The notes beneath the pieces were generated by a model, which was not told the origin of the DNA, searched no databases, and saw only the letters and a program-made list of their open reading frames with translations. Below are positions 22,010 through 33,539 of a stretch of 64,000 nt of DNA, one piece after another; within the stretch, counting starts at the first letter, position 1, and each line of letters opens with the position of its first letter. The position numbers and the translations under genes are program-made. This stretch comes from Mya arenaria (lineage: Eukaryota > Mollusca > Bivalvia > Myida > Myidae). Location: the NCBI RefSeq assembly GCF_026914265.1, contig NC_069129.1, forward strand, positions 16,918,945 to 16,982,944. Reading direction: 5' to 3'.

Positions 22010-24430
22010 TATGTTGATATGTGTTATATTATTAAACTATGTTTGCTGTCATCTGATGAGCGTTCTATCGTATGTGTTATTTGTCATGATTTAACTATGT
22101 TTGCTATCATCTGATGAGTGTTCTATCGTATGTGTTATTTGTCATGATTTAACTATGTTTGCTGTCATTTAATGAGTGTCCTATCATATGTGTTATTTAT
22201 CAAGATTATGTTTGCTGTCAACTGATGATTGTCCTATCTCCTGTGTTATTTATCACGATTTAACTATGTTTGCTATCAACCGATAAGTGTCCTATCATAT
22301 GTTTTATTAATGATGATTACAGATGCATTATTACTACCAATAAAATTTACCATATTAAATACAATCGTTTTAATTTACCAAAAAAGGTTTGTAAATGTCA
22401 AAACAATGGTTCTTATGAAGGACACTGCGTTTAATTTGAAAGAAAGGTGTAGAAAACACGGTATTTGTCTATATATGCATGATTGAGTAATAACTTAAAA
22501 GTTTATTACTCAAACTTTATGTTTGTTATACATGTGTTTGAATTGATTTTGAATAAAAGTGTCACTTTAATCTATGTCTGCTGTCACCTCAATCGTGTCC
22601 TATCTTTGCTGTCACTGATGAGTGTCCTTTATCGTATGTGTTATTCATCATGATTAACTATGTTTGCTGTCATCTGATGAGTTTTCTATCTTATGTGTTA
22701 TTTATCCTGATTAAACTATGTTTTCTGTCATGTAATGAGAGTCATATCTCATATGCTAATATCATGATTAAACTATGTTTTTTTGTCATCTGTTGAGTAC
22801 CCTACCTCATGTGCTATTTATTATGATTAAACTATGTTTTCTGTCATTTAATGAGTGTCCTATCGTATGTGTTATTTATCACCTTTAAAGAATGTTGCTG
22901 TCATCTGATAAGTGTCCTATCGTATGTGCTATTTGTCATGATTAAACTATGTTTGCTGTCATCTGATGAGTGTCCTATTGTATGTGTTATTTATCATGAT
23001 TAATCTATGTTTGCGGTCATCTGATGAGTGTCCTATCTCATGTGTTATTTCTCATGATTTAACAATGTTAGCTGTCATCTGATGAGTGTCCATTCGCATG
23101 TGTTATTTATCATGATTAAACTATGTTTGCTGTCATCTTATAAGTGTCATATAGCATGTGTTATTGATCATACCTAACCTATGTTTGCTGTCATCCGATG
23201 AGTGTCCTATCTCATGTGTTATTCATCATGATTAAACTATGTTTGCTGTCATATGATGAGAGTCCTATCTCACGGTTATTCATCATGATGAAACTATGTT
23301 TACTGTCATCTAATAAATGTCCTATCTCACAATATTTCATAATGATTAGACTATGTTTACTGTCAATCTATGAGTTTCCTACATCATTTGTTATTGTTCA
23401 TGATTAAACTATGTTTTCTGTCATCTGATGAGTGTCTTATCTCATGTGCTATTTGTCATGATTAAACTATGCTTGCTGTCATCTGATGAGTGTCCTATCT
23501 CATGTGCTATTTATCATTATTTAACTGTTTTTGCGGCCATCTGGTGGATCTTACGGTTATTCATCATGATTAAACTATGTTTACTGTCATCTTATGAGTG
23601 TCCTACCTCGTTTGTTATTTATCATGATTAAACTATGTTTGCTGTCAACTGATAAATGTCCTTCCACGTGTGTTATTTGTCATGATTAAACTATGTTTGC
23701 TGTCATTTGACGAGTGTCCTATCTCATGTGTTATTTATCATGATTAAATTATGTTTGCTGTCATCTGTTGCGTGTTCTATCGAATGTGTTATTTATCATG
23801 ATTAAACTATGTTTGCTGTCATCTGACGAGTGTCCTATCTCATGTGTTATTTATCATAATTAAACTATGTTTGCTGTCATCTGATGAGTGTTCTATCGAA
23901 TGTGTTATTTATCATGATTAAACTATGTTTAATGTCATCTGATGAGTGTTCGATCGAATTTGTTATTTATCATGATTAAACTATGTTTGCTGTCATCTGA
24001 TGAGTGTCCTATCTCATGTGATATTTATCATGATTAATCTTTGTTTCCTGTCATCAGATGTGTGTTCTTTTTTAAGATTTTTACCATGATTAAACATGTT
24101 TATATTGTTGTCAACTGATAAATGTCCTATCGTACGAGTAATATATCATGATTCTACTATGTTTGCTGTCAACTTATAAGTGTCTTACCTTATTTGTTAT
24201 TTACCGTGATTATGGTATGTTATGAGGAATGTCCTGTGTTATGTGTTTGACTTTGTATGATCAGCATGTGTTATTTATCATGATTTATCTATGTTTGCTG
24301 TAATTTATGTATTTCCTATCTTACGAGTTATTTATAATGATAAAACTATGTTTACTGTCAACTAATGAGTGTCCTATCTTACGAGTTATTTATCTTGATT
24401 AAGCTATGCTTGCAGACTTCAGATGAGTGT
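22010..24430 (+). repeat. 58-bp satellite array, about 40 copies
   Basis: Tandem array of a 58-bp unit whose consensus words are ACTATGTTTGCTGTCATCTG, ATGAGTGTCCTATCTCATG and TGTTATTTATCATGATTAA. Individual units differ by several bases. A non-repeat stretch of about 230 bp interrupts it at about 22315-22560, and the last copies near 24100-24430 are the most diverged. It begins immediately after the STAND/ankyrin stop codon, so early units are probably part of that gene's 3' UTR. No equivalent array follows the second gene copy. Confidence 0.9.
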
Positions 24431-24445
24431 CCTTAACTGTAATTT

Positions 24446-24865
24446 TTATCCTGTCACTTGCATACATATCGGTCACATAACAAGATACCATGTAAATTTT
24501 AATTTATAAAGATAGTTGACCACGTCATGATTATCTACAGTCAGTTGGTCATGTGACCGTGAAAACATACAATTTTTCTATTCTGAAATGTCAGAGTAAA
24601 AGAAAAATAATGCTTGAACAGTACGTTATCTAACGTCCGCCAACAACCGACCTAAACAATCACTCACCCAATTAGTTATTTCACTCTGCATAGTAAAGAC
24701 ACTGGCAAAGAAAATCGGCCAGAAAATCTACATGCGCACTTACCTAACCCGCACATGCTAAAAATTGTGCAGCATTCAACGATAGTTAACTCCATTTCTG
24801 TGGTGAATGACGAAATCTCACATACAACTGAAATGAATTTTCTTTTGTCGGTGCAGTTCTAAACA
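24446..24865 (+). repeat. ~420-bp dispersed repeat, copy A
   Basis: Matches 49783-50195 in the same orientation along nearly its full length. Shared words include CTGTC.CTTGCAT.CA.ATCGGTCA, AGTTGGTCATGTGACCG, GTCCGCCAACAACCGA, CATTCAACGATA and GTGCAGTTCT.AACAT. By eye it is about 75-80% identical. There is no coding capacity. Copy A abuts the end of the 58-bp satellite. Confidence 0.75.
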
Positions 24866-25689
24866 TCCAACAGTTTATTCTTTAATATCAACATAAATTA
24901 AATCCAGTAAACATGCGTTTGTAAACACTCGTGATCTTGAACCAATCCAAACTATATTTCTTACAAACTAAGGAAAAATACAACACTGTTGCGATTTGCG
25001 ATTGAAGCATATATTGTGACGACACGAACTAGAGTACAAAATGACATAAACAGCTTGAAAATTGATAACGTAAGCAATAATCATTCCCGAAAAAAAACTA
25101 TATAGCAATTAAAATGATATTCCGATCTTGGTCGACTCACCGAGGCAAAACCGTCTTTTGAGGGAAACACAGAAACCTCTGCCCGTTTGTCACCAGAGAT
25201 ACTGGAATATTAATAACCACTTGATGTCTGGCCACTTCTCCCGTAACCTCCCTAGCAACAATGTATTGAACAATCATCGTATAATGTATTTTTTATGATA
25301 TGAAACAGTATTCAGTTTGTATTATTGGGTAACATGAGTAATCAGAAACATGTGAAATTAAACAATCATTTCAAAACAGTTGATGGCAACACAAAGAGAA
25401 ACCCACTAGAACTGAGTTCAAACTAATTTTCCAATTCACTCAAACGTGCAAACCGGTTTGTTATACAATGTCCGTAAAGACAAACGCACTCTGTTATACG
25501 TTGTAACTCAAAGTACTGTAAGTCCAAACTATATTTCTTACAAACTAAGAAAAAGTACACCACATTTGCGATTTTCGAGTGATGCAATTAGATATTTCAA
25601 AGCATAGATGTTGAAACAAAACAATTCAAATCCTATTTCTGCTTTAAATTCCACAAATTATGTAATTTTGAAACTAAAAGCCTACTTAA
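24866..25689. other. non-coding spacer with a locally duplicated 65-bp segment
   Basis: No gene. A segment at about 24950-25015 (CCAAACTATATTTCTTACAA and following) recurs at about 25529-25595 with moderate divergence, in the same orientation. Confidence 0.5.
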
Positions 25690-26230
25690 ACAGTCTTAAA
25701 GAGTCTTAAGCATAGCCATTATTTGATGCATCGGTCTTCCAACGACCAGACATCTTTCAGACATTTTTACTGCATTTGCAACAGACTTTGCACCGCTCGT
25801 TCGCAGTGAATGAGTGCTCAAGTTTAAACCTGGACCTACTCACTTCAATTTGTCAACAATACACTTTTCTGTTCTTGTATAACTTAACATTTCGTTTTTT
25901 ATGAATAAGAGCTGAAACATGCTTGGAACGAAATGCTGGATTTAACAAAAACTCATCGGATTTTACAGTCAACTGGCTGCTGTCATATACCTTTGTCAAA
26001 TCCCGTATGGAGATGCAATCTTTTGTACCTTTTGCTATAATAAATTTAAACCCAAACCCTTTTCTTGTATATATCAGATTTGCTCTTTAAACAGAGATCA
26101 CAATATAATCAGATTTAAACTGTACATTATAACAATGCAAATTGCAAACTTCATTCATGCGCATAAAACCGGCGTAACCCAACATAATCATTGCGAGGTC
26201 CCTTAGATAAACAAGTAGAACATTGCTGCA
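25690..26230 (-). mobile_element. tyrosine-recombinase fragment, DIRS-type relic
   Basis: Minus-strand reading starts LRDLAMIMLGYAGFMRMNEV, the block of DIRS/Ngaro tyrosine recombinases that carries the first catalytic arginine. It continues with RKGFGFKFIIAKGTKDC and ends with a block around SGRWKTDASNNGY that corresponds to the C-terminal catalytic region. It is a broken fossil fragment. The second DIRS-type relic lies 3 kb further right on the same strand. Confidence 0.65.
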
Positions 26231-26629
26231 AATGCAGCTAGGAGAGTACATGGTGGATTACGAATTCGTTTGATTAGTTTAAATCGGAAATGGTTATCAA
26301 TGTGTCATGAAGTACAAGTACTGTAGGTATAGTAGTTGTGTGATAAAGTATTGATATAAAGGAGCCTAGTACATACAGTATAATGTTTGTCATAGTGTAC
26401 GATGACAATGTATTTAACCAAGCCAAGTGAGCATCAATAGTTAGATTACATAAGTGGCTCGAATGAAAAACATTGACTTTTTGTGTTCTTGAGGTGAACT
26501 ATATTGCGATCTTAAAATGAAACAAAATATGTTTGTTATATATGATTAAAAATAACAGTTAAAAGCATGGCAAATTGAAGGCAAATGAGACATCATTTCG
26601 TTAATGACGTTGTTGGAAATGTATTCCAG
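26231..26629. other. non-coding spacer
   Basis: About 400 bp, AT-rich, with no supported feature. Confidence 0.4.
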
Positions 26630-27860
26630 CCTCGTGTGTGCTAATGTTTGATAGTTTGATAGATTATGTTTTTATCAAGGAATGCCACTTTAAGGTCATA
26701 ACAAAGTTTAACTGTTCAGGTACAGTGTTTAACACCTTTTCTGATCATGCCCCTATTATGTTTACAATTAACTGGAATAACTCGATCACAAAAAACTCCC
26801 GATGCAAATGGGGCACATTCAGTTAAATGGGAGGAAAGAAAAAACGACAAAATTCGAAGAAATATAATATATTCATTGCCTGAATTCAATGCAATAAGTA
26901 ATTGTCAATATAGGAATAATCAAGATAGCATAAATAAAAATGTTTCAAAATTTGCGAAATTAATTAACGATGCTGCTTTGCCACTATTTTATAAAGAGCG
27001 AAAAAATAAAAGGGGTCTGCAATAAAATTTATCAGACTGGTTTAGTGGCGATTGCCGTGAGTGAAAATCGGAATATAAAACTGCATTGTAAACTTTGAAC
27101 GTAACTAACAATGCAGAAAATAGAAATATATTGAGTGAAAGAAGAAAGCGTATAAACTCATAGCACGACTAAACGCTTATATCATGAAAATAAAAAAAGA
27201 TATTGAAGGTTTAAAGCGTAAACGCCCCAAATACTTTAGGAAGTATTTCTCCAAGAAAAAGTCGCCAAAAGGAGAAAACATTAGCTTGACGGCCTTTATA
27301 AATACTTTAAATCTTTATCAGAAGAAGCAGATAGCGGTCATAATGCTGCCGCAAATGATGTAGAAGAGGGTGAGCCTCTTCCGCACGAGGATTTAGACGT
27401 CGACGTCACCGTGGACGATGTTAAACGTGCAATGACAACATTAAAACGAGGGAAAGCTGGTGGACCTGATTTGCTTATTATTAAATATTTTATTGAAGCG
27501 TGCGACATTTTGATAGGTCATATAGTCGATTTGTTTAGCCATATACTACATAGCGGAGTCTTCCCTAATGAATCGATGATCGGTATTAGAGTACCAGTAT
27601 TTTAAAAGGGGGACCGAAATGACGTCAATAGTTGAAGAGGTATTACTTTGATTCGCCTAGATTTTCACATCTGTTATTCACCACCGCTCATCTATGAGAA
27701 GTATAATATTTTCACCGATGCACAAGTTTTGTTCATGAAAAACATGTCTACTGTAGCTGCCTTTTGTTTCAATGGGCTTATTTAGCACTATCTATAGAAC
27801 GGTAAAAGACTATACATCGGAGGAACTTTTTGACGTATGCAATAAATATAAAGTACTGCG
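26630..27860 (+). mobile_element. LINE fragment (endonuclease end and reverse-transcriptase start)
   Basis: Plus-strand relic. The C-terminal end of an apurinic-type endonuclease (SLIDYVFI, then FSDHAPIMFTINW) lies at about 26640-26790, followed by the linker before the reverse transcriptase. The RT entry block VKRAMTTLKRGKAGGPDLLI is at about 27420-27480, then RGITLI and the stretch FMKNMSTVAAFCFNGL near 27735. Several frame changes and stops interrupt it, and both ends are missing. The layout resembles the LINE families at 33.5 and 43.7 kb. Confidence 0.75.
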
Positions 27861-27929
27861 CGTGATAGCGTAAGTAAACATCATCGCACGCGCGTTTGGT
27901 AGAAATCTACAAAAAATATGCGCTTTTCT

Positions 27930-28990
27930 ATGTATTTTTTTCACAAATCGATATTTTTAGATATGCAAGAAAAAATTCAATCATGTTTTCCGGTTTGGAT
28001 AAAAAACGACACGAGGGCACCTGCGTTGCCAAGTAACAAGGCGTGTCCAAGGATCAGAATTTTTTATCCGAACTGGAAAAACATGATTGATATTTTTCTT
28101 GCATAATTATATAAAATTATCAATTTGTGAAAAAAATTGACGTATACATTTCACCAAAAAGCGGGTGCAACGTTGTTGTGCGTCATTAACCGCAGTAATT
28201 ATAATTCACTATTGACTACAAATAGTTCCTCTGAAAATCGCGTTTTTACGAATAATTTTCAAATTTAATTAACAGTCTTGCATACTTATATATTTGATTG
28301 CGCTTTATTCAAATGACATACTTTACATTTCATAAACCCTATAATAAAATAAATAAGAAGTGGCGCGTTGTTGCGCGTGAGCATCTAACATGGAGGTGTA
28401 AGACGGGCGTTTTCCAGCACTGGTGACATGACCGAAAACCCACGTCCGGTATGCAAGAATATATTAATTATATAGCACGTGTGTCCGGTACGGATAGAAA
28501 ATTTCCGACCCAATGGCACGCGCGTAAACCGGTAACGAGGCTTGCCTAGTTACTTTTGCCGCCACGCAGCGAGCTTGCGGGTCGGATTTTTCGATCCAGA
28601 CCGGAAAACCACATTTGCTTTTTTTTCCTGCATATCTTAAATTATAAATTTGTGGAAAGATTGACGTAGTAAATGCACTTTTGTATATATCACCAACACG
28701 CGTGTGTGACAAATTTTAGATCATTATTGACGTAAAGTAGTATAACAATTGCTTTTTTACGTTTATTTATTTTTAATTTTAACTAAAAGACTTGCATACT
28801 TATATATTTGATTGCGCTTTTTTCAAATGACAGAATATTGTTTTTCATTAATAAACCATACATAAAGTAATTTGAAGAAATAGAAGTGATGCGCGTTGAT
28901 TCATGTTACTCATCTTTCATGGGGTGCGTAAGACAGATTTTTCTAGCACTGATCACATTACCGGAAACACACGTCCGGTATTGAAGAATG
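27930..28990. repeat. two tandem ~500-bp fold-back repeat units
   Basis: Unit 1 is about 27960-28450 and unit 2 about 28450-28985. They share CTTGCATACTTATATATTTG, ATTGCGCTTT.TTCAAATGAC and CACGTCCGGTAT in the same order and orientation. Each unit starts with a long hairpin. In unit 1 the arms at about 27935-28008 and 28062-28132 pair over about 70 bases, with TTCACAAAT and ATGCAAGAAAAA matching their inverses at the far side, around a GC-rich loop. Unit 2 has a similar core (TCCGGTACGGAT against ATCCAGACCGGA). Related hairpin sequence recurs at 49560-49782. No coding capacity; a fold-back, MITE-like satellite is inferred. Confidence 0.7.
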
Positions 28991-29349
28991 AGCTTTTCTT
29001 TCAAACCATTGCCTAGAGTGAAAAACTTAATTTATCATATCACAATTATACACATCTTAACTACCTCATAACATGATGATCAATAACAAACAAAATGTAC
29101 TGAAGAGATAATTGGCAATAGGCTTATTTATTTGATTCGGTTATTCTGTTATCTGGTAATGCCACCTACCGTACTCACAGCTACGGTTGTTTACATTTTC
29201 GTCTGGTTCATCGACCTTTTAAAGAGTAAATACGCACGAAGCTTTCGTACAAAGTGTTCACGTGTACGAACTAATGTATTAACGCGTTTATAAAACGGTC
29301 GCTGATATATTCATCCAAATGTTCATACGTAATGATCGTAGATATCGGG
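28991..29349. other. non-coding spacer
   Basis: About 360 bp without a supported feature. It lies between the fold-back repeats and the second DIRS-type relic. Confidence 0.35.
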
Positions 29350-31640
29350 TCAAGTTCTTAGAAGTGTTCTTTTAATAAAACTTGCCCTCAATGCAGCATA
29401 CTTTCTATTTAGGTTGCAGCTTTGTCTGGTACCCGACCCTACGCATTGAGCTTTAAATGAATCGTTCCACTGCCACGCAAAATGCTTGAAACCGTCTACC
29501 AAACGATATTCTTGCAGAAGCTGGAAACCACCAGTCACGTGCCTTTCCATAGGCAACCTCATATACCATCCCTCAACACACGGCACTTATGTAATAATAT
29601 CAGTGCTGTCTTTGTACATAGAGCACAGTGAATGAGACATAACCGAGTATCTTTCTTTTGTACTGGTTTTGAACTAGATCGCTTTGCTGTTTTTAGCAAT
29701 TGTTTAACAATACTATTTTCTGTATTGTCTGTATTGACGCTGTTCACCCACTTTATGGCGTAAAATGCCGAGGACACAACATTATCTTATTTCCCTTCGT
29801 CTTAAAGCTAGGTAAAGTACATAATGGAAAGTGCAGGTTTTCGAACAGAACCAACGAACTATTGTCCATTTGCACAGTTTTGTTTGCTTTCGTTTAAAGT
29901 AAATCACCCGATATACTGCCTGCCGTCACGTTGGGTACGTTATCTTGTGACCCTTCCTCGTCCACGTGCGTCCTTTAAGCCAACACCTGATATAAATAAA
30001 TAGCATGAGTATCTCAGAAAAATAACGATATGTCAAGTAATGCCTAGTTATTCAAAACAACACCTTAAAGCAATCATGTCAAATTTCAAAGGTGAAATTC
30101 CCTAACAACCGACTGTATTGTTTCTCAGTGCTTAAAAATTATTGCCTAAAATTTTCAAAATCGATGACAAATGTTTTGAACTTGTTTCGTTAACTAAGCA
30201 TGGCCACTATGACGGACGTGCTTGTAAAACATCTTGAATACTACAACTGGTTACCGTATACAGCTGGCTAAACTTTGCATTATGTTCTATATTACCCCAA
30301 GAACCACTCTTCCAAATTCTAATTCTTTAAAAGCTTCCTGTGATTGACTAAATCAAACAAATGCAAGGTTAACAGACGCACATTGGTTGCCTACAACAGT
30401 TTGCAAAGACATGATCTGCCCAACATAAAACAAATCGCACTGGTAGTATATTGCTACGCTACGTTTAGCAAAAAAAATTTGGCTTAGTCAATAGCTATTA
30501 TCAAATATTAAATTATATTCCCAGAACTGAACAACAAAATTTGTTCCATATCTTATACATGACCTTACCATATTACCGTTTTGGCTGGTTTTCGATTACA
30601 TTTCTCATCGGCAATAAGGAAACCAAATTTCTTTAAAGACGTTCTTGTAAATACGCTTGCTTCTACAGCATTATCAAATTTTTATGCCCCCCATTTCATC
30701 ATCTTTAAACATTATTATTATATTCTCGTATGCTCTCAACGACGTTACCGCTACTTTAAATATTGTCTTGAAAATATGTCCAGCTGGTTGGATACCGAAA
30801 GGTAAAGAATTGAATATATAGTACTGCTGAACTCCTTTATCTGAAATAGGTCCGATGTTCAGCACAAATGTCACGGAGATGATAAGCAATTTGAAGCTCA
30901 AAAGTGAAAAGAAAATCATTCTTATCAAACAAAGGTTCTGCACTTTTATATATTCTTTTTTTGAGCTGATGTATATGTCTACATTCTAATACTTGTCTAG
31001 TTTTCCCTTTTTGTTAAAAGCAACAAGCAAATGATTAACCACATTTGGATCCTGTTCACATCGTGATACCACGCCCTTCTAGAGAAGATTTTGAATTTCT
31101 TTTTCCACAAATGTTACGTTTTCACGAGTTGTCTTGTTAATTTTAAAAACAACGTTTTCTGGGACCGTTATGAATTGTAACTTTACCCATGTTCTACTAC
31201 ATCGAACAAGTTCTTACTATATGTAGCTTCTTTCCACTTACTACTATTCTTTTCAAATTTACCTTCCATGCTAACGCCAACAAAACATTTCAGTTCAAGA
31301 CTACCATCGTTTTGTGACGCCATACTAACTGGGTTGGAACTCTTATCCCTTGAACAATGTTGTTTGTTTCTACATTCGTATACAAATGCATTTCCCTTAT
31401 CTTATCATTTAATCCGTTAGCTGTACGTTATGCAGCTCCTAACTAGTGACCCGGGTTTTTCACATGCAAAACACCGCCCTGGAGGCCGCGTAGCCTGTTG
31501 TAAAGCACCCGGTACAACATATACGTGTGTAGAAGACACCGATGGTTTCCGGTATGGCCATGATCTTGCGCTGCCTACTTTCTTAGATTTTTCCGCCTTC
31601 ATTTCCCGGGCCCTCGCTTCCGCATTGTACATCCGTTTTT
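29350..31640 (-). mobile_element. second DIRS-type retrotransposon, relic
   Basis: Minus-strand fossil with parts in the expected order. A gag-like region with a zinc-knuckle-like block (GRCFACEKPGSLVRSC) lies at about 31632-31420. Reverse-transcriptase segments span about 31200-30670 (NVTFVEKEIQNLL, then YYIFNSLPFGIQPAGHIF). The N-terminal part of a tyrosine recombinase (AFYAIKWVNSV, then KQLLKTAKRSSSKPVQKKD) is at about 29777-29640. It is heavily broken and therefore old. The family is called from the DIRS-style RT wording and the recombinase. Confidence 0.7.
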
Positions 31641-31644
31641 CTTA

Positions 31645-31840
31645 AAGTCATTAGAATTCAAAAATGAAAGTCGTTCTGGCATGGTATTGGGCATTGAAGT
31701 TCCCAAATGAAAATCGTGATGGCACAACATTGGACATTCAAATATGAACATCGTGTTAATTTTCATTAATTTGACATTTATAAATGAACTTCGAGCTGGC
31801 GCGACATTCAACAAAATACAACGTCGTGAAAACAGCAAAC
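31645..31840 (+). repeat. diverged ~45-bp tandem repeat
   Basis: About four loose copies of a roughly 40-50 bp unit built on AAATGAA.RTCGT, CTGGC and GACATTCAA words. A single related unit recurs at about 32365-32392 (AATGAATGTCGTTATGGACA). Confidence 0.5.
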
Positions 31841-32199
31841 GTATTATTGAAATATTGATTTATTTTGTGAAAAATTATTTAATTCAATTCAATTAATTGG
31901 TTTAAAAAAGGTAAGCTTTTTTCATGCAGTGAAAATAAATTTCTTAGTCCCGTAACTTTCATTGTTGTCGAAATTTTCCCATTACATGATATCACCGGCG
32001 TCCTCGTGCGTCAATCAAAAACATAAACAAACTTAATTCACACTTATTGAATAACCTTCAATTACGACAGTTCGTTATTTTGACACGCACATTTAGCGAC
32101 ATGCACACAAGTCATAAATATTTTCGCACCTACAGCTTGATCTTTAGTTCGATATAAGGAACAAGGAAAATGTGTGAAATTCGACCACAGGGACTTAAA

Positions 32200-32356
32200 T
32201 AGGAGGTCGACATAGCGAATAAATCGAGAAAGAAAAATCGACACAAGCAGATTTATTTTTTATAGATAAGGAAGGAAAGAATTCGGGACCGGAGAAAAAA
32301 GTCGACACAACCGGAAAGTCGAGATATCCGACGTCGACATAGCGAGTCTGGACTGT
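32200..32356 (+). repeat. transposon-end-like sequence with repeated GTCGACATAGCGA words
   Basis: GGTCGACATAGCGAATAAAT and CGTCGACATAGCGAGTCTGG recur 120 bp apart, and the block ends GAGTCTGGACTG, whose inverse starts CAGTCCAGACTC. Such an end is typical of pogo/Tc1-like inverted repeats. No transposase or opposite end was identified. Confidence 0.35.
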
Positions 32357-32359
32357 TCA

Positions 32360-33539
32360 TTAAAAAAATGAATGTCGTTATGGACATTGAAAATATTTAT
32401 AATAAAATATTTAATCATAAATAAAAAGGGTTTTTCCGACGTTCGTTGTTTTGGATGGCATGTTATTTTCGGAATTAATTCTTTATATATTTTGTTTTTG
32501 AATTATTTTAAACCGGTTGGAGATCACAAAGCAATGAACGATAATAGAACACCAAGATAGCATTGTTAAATAAATATATTTATGAATTGTCGAGAATTAT
32601 ATGTAGACTAACAGTGATATGTTTTCAAACTGGTACACTTTTAACAAGCTTTATTATTAACAAATATTGCTTCATATCCAGTATCATTTATAAACGAAAT
32701 GAAATTAATAATATTCACAGTATATAACGACTTTTTGAAAATATACACATGCATTCCAATGAGTAGTAATGTTATCGTTTGTTCATATATTTAATTTCGA
32801 TTGTATGTATTATAGCATGAAATATTGACAATGTTTTGTCGATTTAGGAAGCTACTTACGTATTTCGATTTATATTTTTTACCTACTCAATTAGTTGAAC
32901 ATGCTACGACGTCTTCATTTGGTAAAGTTTATACGAAATAATGTGTTTCGTAAACTTTTTGGATATTCATAAGTCGACATGATTATTACATAGCGTTTTA
33001 TAATCAATCTCATCGACATTCAACAATTTAAAATGACTTCTTCGTCACATACGGCAGATGTTTTATAGGTTTTATAGAATACAGTTAACTACACAATATA
33101 AACATGTATATATTGACACCAGAGCCATTGGCAATTTGGTATCTCGGACAAAACTGACAATATGGTAACAATTGAGAAAGAGGCTGAAAGGAAACAAAGC
33201 GCAAATAATTATATAAACCTAACAAATTCTAAAGAAGTAAAGTTTTTTTCTGTACGTACCTTTGACATCATTATCGCTCAAGTTTAAACACAATACCCAA
33301 ATATGGTGAAACATCTGAATGACATTTCGAAAAGTTAAACTTCATAATGCTTAGTTTTATTTTAAACTGAAAATATACTACATAAGCTGTATTCAATTAT
33401 ACCAAACACATTTAAAATAGATAAATTCGAACTTCTATAGAATTATATTTTTAACAAGTTTTATCAGAGGAATTTGGCCGATTTCGATTAAATTTTCATT
33501 CGTTTGTTATACTTTTAACATTTCTGTTCGGTACCATGA
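32360..33539. other. non-coding AT-rich spacer
   Basis: Nearly 1.2 kb without a recognisable gene or repeat structure. Confidence 0.4.

Noticed and set aside
22229-23631. Short Met-rich open frames such as MSVLSHVLF repeats
   Set aside because: They are translations of the 58-bp satellite; 58 is not a multiple of three and the frames are not maintained.
22010-24430. CRISPR-like array (regular 58-bp spacing)
   Set aside because: Whole units repeat with no unique spacers, and the DNA is animal. It is a satellite.
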